64,000 nt of DNA from Azospirillum brasilense. Its GTDB lineage: Bacteria; Pseudomonadota; Alphaproteobacteria; Azospirillales; Azospirillaceae. Position 1 is the first letter of the stretch, and the number at the start of each line of letters is the position of its first letter. Made by a program: the position numbers and the translations under genes. Below are positions 31,970 through 40,918 of the stretch, piece by piece. Location: assembly GCF_008365405.1 (NCBI RefSeq), contig NZ_QOKV01000014.1, positions 1 through 64,000 of the forward strand. Direction: 5' to 3'. The notes under the pieces were generated by a model that made no database searches, had not been told where the DNA came from, and was given only the letters and a program-made list of their open reading frames with translations.

Positions 31970-32758
31970 TCAGCCCTCGCGCGGCTGGCAGAGCGACCGC
32001 GAGGCCCGTGCGAAGGTCAGCACGTCGGCGACCAGCGTCTGCTGCCCCATGTCGCGCCCGACCTCCTCCATGCGCTCGGCGAAGGTGCCTTCGTTGCCGA
32101 ACAGCAGGCGGTAGGCGGCGCGCAGGGCGTGGATCTCGTCCTTCTGGAAGCCGCGACGCTCCAGCCCGACGAGGTTCAGACCGGCCAGACGCGCCCGGTC
32201 GCCCATGACGAGGCCATAGGGGATCACGTCCTTCTCCACACCGGACATGCCGCCGATCATGGCGTGCGACCCGATGCGCACGAACTGGCGGACCGCCGAC
32301 AGCCCGCCGATGGTCACGAAATCGCCGAGTTCCACATGCCCGGCCAGCGTGGCGTTGTTCGCCAGAACCGCGTTGTTGCCGACGACGCAGTCGTGGGCAA
32401 CATGGACGCCGACCATGAACAGCCCGTTGTCGCCGATCCGCGTGACCATGCCGCCGCCCTCGGTGCCGGGGCTCATGGTGACATGCTCACGGATCTGGTT
32501 GTTGCGCCCGATGATCAGTTCGGACGGCTCGCCCTTGAACTTCAGGTCCTGCGGGCGGTGGCCGATGGACGCGAAGGGATAGATGACCGAGTCCTCGCCG
32601 ATGCGCGTGCGTCCCTCGACCACCACGTGGGAGGTCAGGCGCACGCGGTCGCCGAGTTGGACATCCGGCCCGACCACGCAGAAGGGACCGATGGAAACGT
32701 CTTCGCCCAGCGTGGCGGCCGGATCGACGACCGCCGTCGGGTGAATGGAAACGCTCAT
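31970..32758 (-). CDS. lpxA: UDP-N-acetylglucosamine acyltransferase
   Basis: A 262-residue left-handed beta-helix acyltransferase performing the first step of lipid A synthesis. Hexapeptide repeats run from residue 3 to about 190 (SIHPTAVVDPAATLGEDVSI, VHVAHDCVVGNNAVLANNAT with the catalytic His), followed by a C-terminal helical domain. The ATG at 32758 overlaps the fabZ stop (ATGA); the frame upstream of it is fabZ in another phase. Confidence 0.96.
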   Translation of the reverse strand: MSVSIHPTAVVDPAATLGEDVSIGPFCVVGPDVQLGDRVRLTSHVVVEGRTRIGEDSVIYPFASIGHRPQDLKFKGEPSELIIGRNNQIREHVTMSPGTEGGGMVTRIGDNGLFMVGVHVAHDCVVGNNAVLANNATLAGHVELGDFVTIGGLSAVRQFVRIGSHAMIGGMSGVEKDVIPYGLVMGDRARLAGLNLVGLERRGFQKDEIHALRAAYRLLFGNEGTFAERMEEVGRDMGQQTLVADVLTFARASRSLCQPREG

Positions 32759-33225
32759 TTCTCGTCCAGGATCATGGCGGAATAGACGGCTTCGGCGACC
32801 AGGACACCGTTGACCTTGGCCTCGCCCTTGAACTTCCACACGTTGGCGCGCTGGCGCTGCTTGGTCACGTGGATGTGGATGGTGTCGCCGGGCGTGACCG
32901 GGCGGCGGAAACGCGCCTCGTCCACGGTCATGAAATAGACCAGCTTGCCCTCGGACTCCTTGCCCAGCGTGGCGACCACCAGCACGGCGGAGGTCTGCGC
33001 CATCGCCTCGATGATCATCACGCCCGGCATCACCGGTCGCGACGGGAAGTGCCCCTGAAAGAACGGCTCGTTGATGGTGACGTTCTTCACGCCGGTGGCG
33101 CTCTCGCCCAGGGTGATGTCAATCACCCGGTCGATCATCAGAATCGGATAGCGATGCGGGATCATTTCCATGATCCGCATGATGTCGAGGTCGGCTATCT
33201 TCTTGTTGTCCGCCGTCACATCCAT
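32755..33225 (-). CDS. fabZ: 3-hydroxyacyl-ACP dehydratase FabZ
   Basis: A 156-residue hot-dog-fold dehydratase of fatty acid elongation, sharing the 3-hydroxyacyl-ACP pool with LpxA. MEMIPHRYPILMIDRV, GHFPSRPVMPGVMIIEAMAQ with the catalytic His and Glu, and FRRPVTPGD are present. It is the first gene of the fabZ-lpxA-lpxI-lpxB-gloA unit; a terminator upstream separates it from skp. lpxD, frequently found just before fabZ, is absent here. Confidence 0.96.
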   Translation of the reverse strand: MDVTADNKKIADLDIMRIMEMIPHRYPILMIDRVIDITLGESATGVKNVTINEPFFQGHFPSRPVMPGVMIIEAMAQTSAVLVVATLGKESEGKLVYFMTVDEARFRRPVTPGDTIHIHVTKQRQRANVWKFKGEAKVNGVLVAEAVYSAMILDEK

Positions 33226-33370
33226 GGTCCGGCCGCCCGCCTTTCAAAATCCACGAAAACGCCCCGCGCCGCGCCTGCGGCGGCACGGGACGAAGCCCCT
33301 TGTGCCCCATTTCCAGGGATTTGGCAATCCCGACGCCGCCGGCTTTCCGGCGCCGCCGCGGTCGCGGCAC

Positions 33371-33414
33371 AAACGAAAAGCCGCCACGCCTCCCCGAGAG
33401 GAAGCGTGGCGGCT
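33371..33414 (-). terminator. Rho-independent terminator of the bamA-skp unit
   Basis: AGCCGCCACGC (33379-33389) pairs perfectly with GCGTGGCGGCT (33404-33414). On the minus strand the stem is followed by TTTTCGTTT. It lies about 30 nt beyond the skp stop. Confidence 0.8.
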
Positions 33415-33445
33415 CGTCCGCCGACGCCTTACCGCCGCGCGCGCC

Positions 33446-34024
33446 TTACTGCTTGGGAACGGTCAGCGCGACCTGGGGCAGCTTCTTGTTCACGCGCTCC
33501 AGCACCACGTCGGTGACGTCGAGCTGGGTGTCGACCAGAACGAACTGCTGGCGGGCGAGGACCAGATTGGCACCGCGCTCGCGCGCGACGTCGGCGACAA
33601 TCTCCACCATGCTCTTGTGGACCACGGCCATCGCCTCGTTCAGCGCGTTCTCCAGGGCGCGCTTGCGGCTCTGCACCGTCTTCTGGACCTCGCCGACCTG
33701 CTTCTCGAAGTCGCGGCGCTTGTTGGCCAGCGCATCCGGAGCCAGCACGGTCTGCTGCTTGCGCAATTCCTCCTCGGACTTGCGCAGCTTGTCCTCCAGC
33801 GAGGCGATTTCCTTCTGATAGGTCTCGCGCAGCGATTCGAAGGACTTCGAGACGCCCTTGGAGGCGTTCGACTCCTGCATGATCTTCTGAACGTCGACCA
33901 CGGCGATGACCGGCGCCTTGAGGTTGTCGGTCGGCTTGTCCTGGGCGAAGGACGGCGTCGCCATCGCGACGCCCGCCATCACCGCACCGGCGGCGACCAG
34001 CGCCCTGAGCTTGCTGAACTGCAT
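33446..34024 (-). CDS. skp: Skp/OmpH family periplasmic chaperone
   Basis: A 192-residue protein with a signal peptide (residues 1-30, ending TPSFAQ). The mature part starts with the OmpH strand VIAVVDVQKIMQESNASKGV and continues as a long coiled coil rich in Lys, Glu and Gln (about residues 60-140), the tentacle helices of the trimeric chaperone that carries unfolded outer-membrane proteins to BamA. It starts one base after the bamA stop (TAACATG). Confidence 0.93.
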   Translation of the reverse strand: MQFSKLRALVAAGAVMAGVAMATPSFAQDKPTDNLKAPVIAVVDVQKIMQESNASKGVSKSFESLRETYQKEIASLEDKLRKSEEELRKQQTVLAPDALANKRRDFEKQVGEVQKTVQSRKRALENALNEAMAVVHKSMVEIVADVARERGANLVLARQQFVLVDTQLDVTDVVLERVNKKLPQVALTVPKQ

Positions 34025-34025
34025 G

Positions 34026-36395
34026 TTAGAACCTGGTTCCAAAGCTGAAGCGGAAGATCTCTTTCTTGTCGTAATCTTCCTTGAGAATCGGGACCGCAAA
34101 GTCAAGGCGGATCGGCCCGAAGGGCGAGCGCCAGGACAAGCCGGTGCCGACCGACAGGCGGACCGATTCGTCGTCGGGAACGAGCGGATCGTTGATGTCG
34201 ACCTTGCCCAGCGTGCCGACGTCGGTGAAGGCGTGCCCCTTCAACCCGAACTCCTCAGGCAGGCCGACCGGGAAGCTCATCTCGACCGACCCGCGGTAGT
34301 AGCGGGTGCCGCCCAGGGCGTCGCCGGTGCGCAAGTCGCGCGGGCCGATGCCGGCGGTGTTGAAACCACGCAGCGTGTCACCGCCGATGAAGAAGCGATC
34401 GGACAGGGCGATGCCGTCGTCACCAATGCCGACGATGTAGCCGACCTCGCCGGTGGCGCTGACGACCCAGCTCTCGTCGAACAGTGGCAGGTAATAGCCC
34501 GCGCCGAGACGGTTGCGCAGGAAGCGCGCGTCGCCACCCAGGCCCGCGAGATCGTTCGTCAACCGGATATAGTAGCCTTCGGTCGGGTTCAGGCGGCTGT
34601 TGCGGCGGTCGTAGGTCAACTCCTGCCCGATCAGCGAGGTCAGGCGCGCGCCCTTCTGGTCCTGGATGTACTGCGACGCGCTGCTGGGGACGCTGGTGAT
34701 GTCGGTGTTCTGGAGCTGATAATAGACGCGCTGGCGCAGGTTTTCCGTCAGCGGGTAGCCCATGCGCAGGGCCATGCCGGTGCTCTTCTCGTCGAAGGAG
34801 CTTTCGTCCTGATAGTCGCGGGTGATGCGGAACAGGTCGAAACCGGCGGACAGGTCGCGGTCGAGGAAGTACGGCTCGGTGAAGGAGACGTCGTATTCCT
34901 GGCGGCTGCCCGACACGGTAGCGCCGAAGCGCAGGTCCTGGCCGCGGCCCAGCAGGTTGCGCTCGCGGATCGAGAAGTCGGCCAGCGGACCGTCCGAGGT
35001 CGAGTAACCGGCGCCGATGGAAATTTCACCGGTGGACTGCTCGGTCACCTCGACGTTCATCACCGTGCGGTCGGGTGCCGAGCCTTCCGCGGTGGTGATG
35101 TTGACGCGCTCGAAGTAGCCGAGATCCTTGATGCGCTGCTCGGAGCGGCGCAGCTTGGTCGTGCTGAACGGGTCGCCTTCGGACAGCAGCATCTCGCGCC
35201 GGACCACCTTGTCCAGCGTGCGGACGTTGCCGGTCACGTCGATGCGCTCCACGAAGACGCGCGGTCCCTCGACGATGTCGTAGACGATGTCGATGGTCTG
35301 GTTTTCGCGGTTGCGCGAGATGCGCGGCCGGACGTCCACGAAGGCGTATTGCAGGTCGCCGACCGCGTTGGACAGCTTGGTGATGGTGTTCTCCACCTCC
35401 TGCGCGTTGTACCAGTCGCCCTCGCGCGTGGTCAGCACGCTGCGCAGCTGCTCCGGGTCCAACGCCTTCAGAGAGGTGCTGATGTCCATCTTGCCGAACT
35501 TGTAGCGCTCGCCCTCGTCCACCGTGAAGGTGATGACGAAGTCCTCGCGGTCCGGCGTCAGTTCCGCCACGGCGGAGACGACGCGGAAGTCGGCGTAGCC
35601 TTCCTTGAGGTAATAGCGGCGCAGCAGGTCGCGGTCGTAGTTCAGGCGGTCCGGATCGTAGTTGTCGTCCGACGTCATGAAGCGCCACCAGGCGCTTTCC
35701 CGCGTCTGGATCGCCTCGCGCAGCGTCCCGTCGGAGAACTTCTCGTTGCCGATGAAGGTGATGCTGCGCACGCCGGTGCGCACACCCTCGTTGATCTCGA
35801 ACACCAGATCGACGCGGTTCTGGTCGAGCTGGATGATCTTCGGCTCGACGGTCGCGGCGAAGCGGCCCTGGCGGCGGTAGATGTCCAGGATGCGCTGCAC
35901 GTCGCTTTGAACGCGCGTGCGGGTGTAGACGACGCGGGGACGGAGCTGGATTTCCTTCTCCAGATTCTCCTTCTCGATGCGCCGGTTCCCCTCGAAGGCG
36001 ATGCGGTTGATGATCGGATTTTCCGCCACCTGCACCACCAGCGCGTCGCCGTCGCGCTTCAGCACGACGTCGGCGAACAGGCCCGTGTTGAACAGGGCCT
36101 TCAGCGACTGGTCGATGCGATCGGGATCGAAGGGATCGCCGGGCGCCACCGCGAGGTAGGAGCGGACCGTCGTCGGCTCGATGCGCTGAACGCCCTCCAC
36201 CCGGATGTCCCGAATGGTGCCGCCCGAGAACATCTGGGCGACCAGCGTCCCGTCACCGAAGGCGGCGGATTTCGCCGCCCCCGAATTGGGCGCGCCCGCC
36301 TGGGCCCAGGCTGCGTGGGAAAGGGCAAGAGAAACCGTCGTCATGGCGCAACCGGCCATCAGGCCGAACGCCAGAACCCTGCTCGACACCCGCAA
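34026..36395 (-). CDS. bamA: Outer membrane protein assembly factor BamA
   Basis: A 789-residue outer-membrane protein. A signal peptide (about 1-32, ending HAAWAQ) precedes five POTRA repeats, the first at IRDIRVEGVQRIEPTTVRSY, and then a beta-barrel ending in Phe (RFSFGTRF), the BAM recognition signal. It inserts outer-membrane proteins and is essential. The start codon appears to be TTG at 36395, preceded by GGGAG; a GTG at 36389 is the alternative. It follows rseP by 29 nt and precedes skp. Confidence 0.95.
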   Translation of the reverse strand: MRVSSRVLAFGLMAGCAMTTVSLALSHAAWAQAGAPNSGAAKSAAFGDGTLVAQMFSGGTIRDIRVEGVQRIEPTTVRSYLAVAPGDPFDPDRIDQSLKALFNTGLFADVVLKRDGDALVVQVAENPIINRIAFEGNRRIEKENLEKEIQLRPRVVYTRTRVQSDVQRILDIYRRQGRFAATVEPKIIQLDQNRVDLVFEINEGVRTGVRSITFIGNEKFSDGTLREAIQTRESAWWRFMTSDDNYDPDRLNYDRDLLRRYYLKEGYADFRVVSAVAELTPDREDFVITFTVDEGERYKFGKMDISTSLKALDPEQLRSVLTTREGDWYNAQEVENTITKLSNAVGDLQYAFVDVRPRISRNRENQTIDIVYDIVEGPRVFVERIDVTGNVRTLDKVVRREMLLSEGDPFSTTKLRRSEQRIKDLGYFERVNITTAEGSAPDRTVMNVEVTEQSTGEISIGAGYSTSDGPLADFSIRERNLLGRGQDLRFGATVSGSRQEYDVSFTEPYFLDRDLSAGFDLFRITRDYQDESSFDEKSTGMALRMGYPLTENLRQRVYYQLQNTDITSVPSSASQYIQDQKGARLTSLIGQELTYDRRNSRLNPTEGYYIRLTNDLAGLGGDARFLRNRLGAGYYLPLFDESWVVSATGEVGYIVGIGDDGIALSDRFFIGGDTLRGFNTAGIGPRDLRTGDALGGTRYYRGSVEMSFPVGLPEEFGLKGHAFTDVGTLGKVDINDPLVPDDESVRLSVGTGLSWRSPFGPIRLDFAVPILKEDYDKKEIFRFSFGTRF

Positions 36396-36424
36396 AGCTC
36401 GCTCCCTGGCTTTGGGGGCATCCC

Positions 36425-37558
36425 TCAGGATATCAGCCCCCTAAAGAAATCCACCACGCGAAGCTGAACGAGGTCGTTCCACGTGGCGAAAACCATGAGC
36501 GTTAATACCAAAGCAAGCCCGATGCGGAAACCGTATTCTTGTGCTTTAGGTCCGAGAGGACGCCCACGGAGTCCTTCCAGGGCGTAGAACATCAGATGGC
36601 CGCCGTCAAGCAGCGGAACCGGAAACAAATTAATCATGCCGAGGTTCACCGACAGGAACGTCATGAACCAGATCAGCGGGTACCAGCCGGATTGGGCGAC
36701 CTCGCCGGACATCTGGGCGATGCGCAGCGGCCCGCCCAACTCCTCGGTGCCGCGCGATCCCTCGATCATCTGGCCGAGCGCCACGAAGGTGCCGGACACC
36801 ATGCCGACGACCTCCCGGCCCGCCTGCCACAGGGCGGTGAAGGGGTCGTGGCGCTTCGTTTCCGCTCCGCCGCGCATGATGCCGAGCTGGCCGATGCGGT
36901 GGGTGTTGCCGAGTCGGTCGGTGACCTCGCGCACGTCCGGAGTCGCCGTCAGATTGACCGGGCGTCCGTCGCGCTGCACCACCATCTCCAGCGGCGCGCC
37001 CGGCTGCATCGAAACGATCTGCCGGATTTCCTCGAATCGCTGGATGCCGCTGCCGTTGATCGAGACGATCAGGTCGCCCGGCTGCAAGCCGGCGCGCTCC
37101 GCGGCGCTGCCCGGCTGCACGCCGCCGACGTCCGGCGGGGTGAAGGACTGGCCGGCGGTGGCGAAGAGGATGGTCAGGGCGACGATGGCGAACAGGAAAT
37201 TCGCGATGGGTCCCGCCGCCACGATGGCCGCCCGCTGGCCGAGCCGCTTGTGGTGGAAGGACACCGCCTGCTCCTCGGCGCTCATGCTCTGCGTGTGGGC
37301 GCCGGGCGTGCTCGCCGGGTCGGCGTCGCCGAACATCTTCACATAGCCGCCGAGCGGGATGGCGCTGAACTTCCAGCGCGTTCCGGAGCGGTCGGTCCAG
37401 CCGAACAGCTCCGGGCCGAAGCCGATGGAGAAGACCTCGATCCGCACGCCGTTGCGGCGCGCGACGAGGTAGTGACCGAGTTCGTGCACAAACACGAGCA
37501 CGGTGAGGACCAGCAGAAAAGACAGAAGCGTGGTCCCGAAGCCGCCCATGACGTCCAT
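36425..37558 (-). CDS. rseP: RIP zinc metalloprotease RseP
   Basis: A 377-residue inner-membrane site-2 protease. The zinc site HELGH is at residues 25-29 within the first helix; a single PDZ domain (about 120-190, VQPGSAAERAGLQPGDLIVS) and the C-terminal LDGGHLMFY motif, which supplies the third ligand, follow. In E. coli RseP cleaves the anti-sigma factor RseA during envelope stress. ATG 37558 has AAGGA at good spacing; GTG at 37561 and ATG at 37549 are less well placed. Confidence 0.95.
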   Translation of the reverse strand: MDVMGGFGTTLLSFLLVLTVLVFVHELGHYLVARRNGVRIEVFSIGFGPELFGWTDRSGTRWKFSAIPLGGYVKMFGDADPASTPGAHTQSMSAEEQAVSFHHKRLGQRAAIVAAGPIANFLFAIVALTILFATAGQSFTPPDVGGVQPGSAAERAGLQPGDLIVSINGSGIQRFEEIRQIVSMQPGAPLEMVVQRDGRPVNLTATPDVREVTDRLGNTHRIGQLGIMRGGAETKRHDPFTALWQAGREVVGMVSGTFVALGQMIEGSRGTEELGGPLRIAQMSGEVAQSGWYPLIWFMTFLSVNLGMINLFPVPLLDGGHLMFYALEGLRGRPLGPKAQEYGFRIGLALVLTLMVFATWNDLVQLRVVDFFRGLIS

Positions 37559-37612
37559 CACATCCTTTGCATCCCGGAGCGGCTCCTTCGTGGTCCGCGC
37601 CCGGAAAAAGAC

Positions 37613-38803
37613 TCAGCGTGCCAGGGCCGCGACCTGGTCCGCCGCCACGCGGCGCGCCTCGGCATCGGTGTCGCGCACCGCGCCCAGGTCGCGGAGCGGC
37701 CGGTGCGGCAGCGTGCCCAACACCCCCTCGACGATCCGTTCGATGTCGAGAAAGCCGATCCGGCGGTCGAGAAACGCCTGCACGGCCACCTCGTTGGCGG
37801 CACTGAGAATAGTAGGAGCGCCCCCACCGCTTTGCAAGGCGGCCCGGGCGAGCCTCAGGGCCGGGAATCGCTCGGGGTCCGGCGCCTCGAAGGTCAAGGT
37901 TGCGGCCTTGACGAGGTCCAGCCGTTCGGCGGGCGTCGGGATGCGCGCCGGCCATCCGAGCGCGTAGGCGATCGGCGTCCGCATGTCCGGCGTGCCGAGC
38001 TGCGCCAGGACCGAGCCGTCCACATACTCGACCAGCGAATGCACGACCGATTGAGGGTGGACCAGCACATCGATCTTTTCTTCGGGGATGCCGAAGAGGA
38101 AATGCGCCTCGATGATCTCCAGCCCCTTGTTCATCATGGTGGCGCTGTCGATGGAGATCTTGGCGCCCATCTCCCAGGTCGGATGGGCCACCGCCTGCTC
38201 ACGCGTCGCCGCGGCCATGAAGGCGCGGTCCCTGGTCCGGAAGGGGCCGCCGGACGCCGTCAGGATCAGGCGCTGGACGCTGTCCAGCCGGTCGAAGTCG
38301 AAGACTTGGTAGATCGCCGAATGCTCGCTGTCGACCGGCAGCAGGTTGGCGCCGTGGCGGCGCACCTCCTCCATCATCAGGGCGCCGGCGCAAACCAGCA
38401 CCTCCTTGTTGGCGAAGGCGACGCAGGCGCCGCGGCGCACGGCGGCCAGCGTGGGCTCCAGCCCGGCGGCGCCGACGATGGCGGCCATCACCCAGTCGGA
38501 CGGACGCTCGGCGGCCTCGGCCACCGCCTGGGGGCCGGCGGCGGCCTCCACGCCGGTACCGGCCAGCGCCGCCTTGAGGTCGGCGTAGGCGGCGGGGTCG
38601 GCGACCACAGCCAGCTTCGGGCGGAGCTGCCGCGCCTGTTCGGCGAGAAGGGCGACGTTGCGGTTGGCGGTCAGCGCCTCCACCGCGAAACGCTCAGGAT
38701 CGCGGGCGACCAAATCCACCGTTTGCGTGCCGACCGACCCGGTCGAACCGAAGATCGTCACGCGGCGCGGCGCATCCCCCGCCCCTTCAGCCTTCACAAC
38801 CAT
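37613..38803 (-). CDS. dxr: 1-deoxy-D-xylulose-5-phosphate reductoisomerase
   Basis: A 396-residue NADPH enzyme of the MEP pathway, making 2-C-methyl-D-erythritol 4-phosphate. The NADPH motif FGSTGSVGTQTVDLV, the metal and substrate motifs LPVDSEHSAIYQVF and LTASGGPFR, and NKGLEIIEAHFLFG are visible. It supplies isoprenoid precursors, which UppS, encoded just upstream in the same unit, elongates. Seven bases separate it from cdsA. Confidence 0.96.
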   Translation of the reverse strand: MVVKAEGAGDAPRRVTIFGSTGSVGTQTVDLVARDPERFAVEALTANRNVALLAEQARQLRPKLAVVADPAAYADLKAALAGTGVEAAAGPQAVAEAAERPSDWVMAAIVGAAGLEPTLAAVRRGACVAFANKEVLVCAGALMMEEVRRHGANLLPVDSEHSAIYQVFDFDRLDSVQRLILTASGGPFRTRDRAFMAAATREQAVAHPTWEMGAKISIDSATMMNKGLEIIEAHFLFGIPEEKIDVLVHPQSVVHSLVEYVDGSVLAQLGTPDMRTPIAYALGWPARIPTPAERLDLVKAATLTFEAPDPERFPALRLARAALQSGGGAPTILSAANEVAVQAFLDRRIGFLDIERIVEGVLGTLPHRPLRDLGAVRDTDAEARRVAADQVAALAR

Positions 38804-38810
38804 GACCCAG

Positions 38811-39659
38811 TCACCACCATGCGATTGCCGTGCCGATGGTCGCGTGGAACAAGGCCAGCACCGGGGCGGCAGACAGCAGCCCGTCGATGCGGTCCAGGAT
38901 TCCCCCGTGACCAGGAATGAGATGGCCGCTGTCCTTCACGTTGTAACGGCGCTTGACCGCGGATTCGAAGAGGTCGCCCGCTTGCGCCACCACGGCCAGG
39001 ACGGCGCCCACCGCAAGAGCCAGCAGCGGCCGTTGCGCGCCCGCCGCCAGAGCTACCCCCCACCCCACCAGGGCGGAGGACGCCATGCCGCCGATCAGGC
39101 CGGCCCAGGTCTTCTTCGGGCTGATGCGCGGGGCCAGCTTCGGCCCGCCGATGGTGCGTCCGGCGGCGTAGGCGCCGATGTCGGTCGCCCAGACCCCGAG
39201 CATGGTGAAGAGGAACAGCGCGAGGCCGGAGTCCGGATCGTCGCGCAGCCACATCAGCCCAGCCAGCCCGGCGACGATGTAGAGGATCCCGCCCCCGGAC
39301 AGACCGCGGTCCGGCCCGCCCGAGGCCACGGCCACACCAGCGGTGGCCAGGATGGCGACGACGACGGCCGCCCACGGCCCGGCGGCGATCTGCGCCGCCA
39401 GCGCCAGCAGGACGCCGGCCACCGATAACGCGATGGCCGCAGCCTTGCGGCGGCAGGGAACGAGGTTGCTCCACTCCACCGCGGAGGCCACGGCGCCGAG
39501 CGCGATCAGAACGTGAAACACCCAGCCGCCGGCCCAGACGGCCGCCAGGACAAGCGGAGCCAGGACGAGCGCCGAGATGGCGCGCGTCTTCAGGTCGCCG
39601 GATTTAGCGGGTGCCGGTGGTTGCGCCGAAGCGACGTTCCCGTCGGTGGAACTCTTCAA
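38811..39659 (-). CDS. cdsA: Phosphatidate cytidylyltransferase
   Basis: A 282-residue polytopic enzyme making CDP-diacylglycerol, the branch point of phospholipid synthesis. About seven membrane helices; the family signature lies at SAVKRRYNVKDSGHLIPGHG and GGILDRIDGL near the C-terminus, with KLAPRISPKKTWAG before it. No ATG is available near the start of homology. TTG at 39659 is preceded by GGAGG with six bases spacing, so I choose it; the gene then overlaps uppS by 56 nt. The alternative ATG at 39725 would overlap uppS by 122 nt. Confidence 0.92.
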   Translation of the reverse strand: MKSSTDGNVASAQPPAPAKSGDLKTRAISALVLAPLVLAAVWAGGWVFHVLIALGAVASAVEWSNLVPCRRKAAAIALSVAGVLLALAAQIAAGPWAAVVVAILATAGVAVASGGPDRGLSGGGILYIVAGLAGLMWLRDDPDSGLALFLFTMLGVWATDIGAYAAGRTIGGPKLAPRISPKKTWAGLIGGMASSALVGWGVALAAGAQRPLLALAVGAVLAVVAQAGDLFESAVKRRYNVKDSGHLIPGHGGILDRIDGLLSAAPVLALFHATIGTAIAWW

Positions 39660-40341
39660 TCGCCGCCTCCAGGTCACGCTTGGAAAAGTCAGGCCAGAGC
39701 GTGTCCACGAAGACCAGCTCGGCATACGCCGCCTGCCAGAGCAGGAAGTTGCTGATGCGCTTCTCGCCGCTGGTGCGGACGATCAGGTCGGGGTCCGGGA
39801 TGTCGGCGGTGAACAGGCGTTCGGACAGCCGGTCCTCGGTGATGTCCGCGGGATCGAGCGTCCCCACCTTCACCTCCTCGGCCAGACGCCGCGCCGCCAG
39901 CGTGATCTCCTGGCGGGAGCCGTAGCTCAACGCCACCACGAGGGTCAGCTTGCGGTTGTCGCGCGTGAGATTCTCGGCGTTGTCGATCAGGCCGACAATG
40001 TCCTTGGACAGGCGGGCCCGGTCACCAATGACGCGCAGGCGCACGCCGTTCCGGTGGAGGTCGGCAATCTCGCTGCGCAGGTAGAAGCGCAGGAGCTGCA
40101 TGAGGTCGGACACCTCCTCCTCCGGCCGACGCCAATTCTCGGACGAGAAGCTGAAGATCGTCAGATAGCCGATCCCCAGTTCGCCCGCGGCTTCGACCGT
40201 CCGGCGGACGGCGTCCACGCCCTTTTTATGGCCGGCGGTGCGGGGCAGCCCTCTGGACTTCGCCCAGCGCCCGTTGCCGTCCATGATCACGGCCACGTGC
40301 GCGGGCGGGCGCAGGGGGCGGCTGTCTTCCGCGTCGCGCAT
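39604..40341 (-). CDS. uppS: Undecaprenyl diphosphate synthase
   Basis: A 245-residue cis-prenyltransferase making the C55 carrier for peptidoglycan and lipopolysaccharide. HVAVIMDGNGRWAKSRGLPR holds the catalytic Asp and FPP-binding residues; TIFSFSSENWRRP, LSYGSRQEI and DLIVRTSGEKRISNFLLWQ are family motifs. I start at the ATG at 40341, four bases after the frr stop; the frame extends upstream through frr without homology. Confidence 0.96.
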   Translation of the reverse strand: MRDAEDSRPLRPPAHVAVIMDGNGRWAKSRGLPRTAGHKKGVDAVRRTVEAAGELGIGYLTIFSFSSENWRRPEEEVSDLMQLLRFYLRSEIADLHRNGVRLRVIGDRARLSKDIVGLIDNAENLTRDNRKLTLVVALSYGSRQEITLAARRLAEEVKVGTLDPADITEDRLSERLFTADIPDPDLIVRTSGEKRISNFLLWQAAYAELVFVDTLWPDFSKRDLEAAIEEFHRRERRFGATTGTR

Positions 40342-40345
40342 GCCG

Positions 40346-40915
40346 TCAGACCTGCATGATGTCCTTTTCTTTCGCCGCAAGCGCATCGTCGACCAGCTTG
40401 ATGTACTGGTCGGTGAGCGCTTGGACCTTCTCGCCGAGCCCCTTGTGCTCGTCCTGCGAGATGTCGCCGGCCTTTTCGGCCTTCTTCAGGCCGTCCATGC
40501 CGTCGCGGCGAACGTTGCGCACGGCGACGCGGGCCTGCTCGGCGTATTTGTGGGCGACCTTGGCGAGTTCCTTGCGGCGTTCCTGCGTCAGGTCGGGCAG
40601 CGGCACGCGGATCGATTGGCCTTCCGTCTGCGGGTTCAGGCCGAGGCCCGAATCGCGGATGCCCTTCTCCACGGCCTTGACCATGCCGCGGTCCCACACC
40701 TGCACGACGATCAGGCGCGGCTCCGGCACGCTGACGGTGCCGACCTCCTTGAGGTGCATGCGGGCGCCGTAGGCCTCGATGGTGACGGGCTCAAGCAGGC
40801 TGGCGGAGGCACGGCCGGTGCGCAGACCGCTCAATTCCTTGCGAAACGCCTCAAGCGCTCCTTCCATGCGGCGCTTGAGATCCGACTGGAGGTCCGATGT
40901 ATCAGGCGCAGCCAC
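40346..40915 (-). CDS. frr: Ribosome recycling factor
   Basis: A 189-residue, tRNA-shaped factor that splits post-termination ribosomes with EF-G. Family features: LRTGRASASLLEPVTIEAYG in the first helix-beta junction, VWDRGMVKAVEKGIRDSGLG, and the C-terminal helix with VRNVRRDGMDGLKKAEK. It follows pyrH by three bases in the rpsB-tsf-pyrH-frr order typical of bacteria. Confidence 0.97.
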   Translation of the reverse strand: MAAPDTSDLQSDLKRRMEGALEAFRKELSGLRTGRASASLLEPVTIEAYGARMHLKEVGTVSVPEPRLIVVQVWDRGMVKAVEKGIRDSGLGLNPQTEGQSIRVPLPDLTQERRKELAKVAHKYAEQARVAVRNVRRDGMDGLKKAEKAGDISQDEHKGLGEKVQALTDQYIKLVDDALAAKEKDIMQV

Positions 40916-40918
40916 GGC

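Noticed and set aside
33906..36467. 853-codon open frame on the plus strand
   Set aside because: It is antisense to bamA, which has full family signatures; long antisense frames are common in GC-rich DNA with strong third-position bias, and the translation is low-complexity Ala/Val/Asp/Gly without motifs.
36539..38920. 793-codon plus-strand open frame opposite rseP and dxr
   Set aside because: Shadow frame; both minus-strand genes have catalytic motifs and tight operon spacing.
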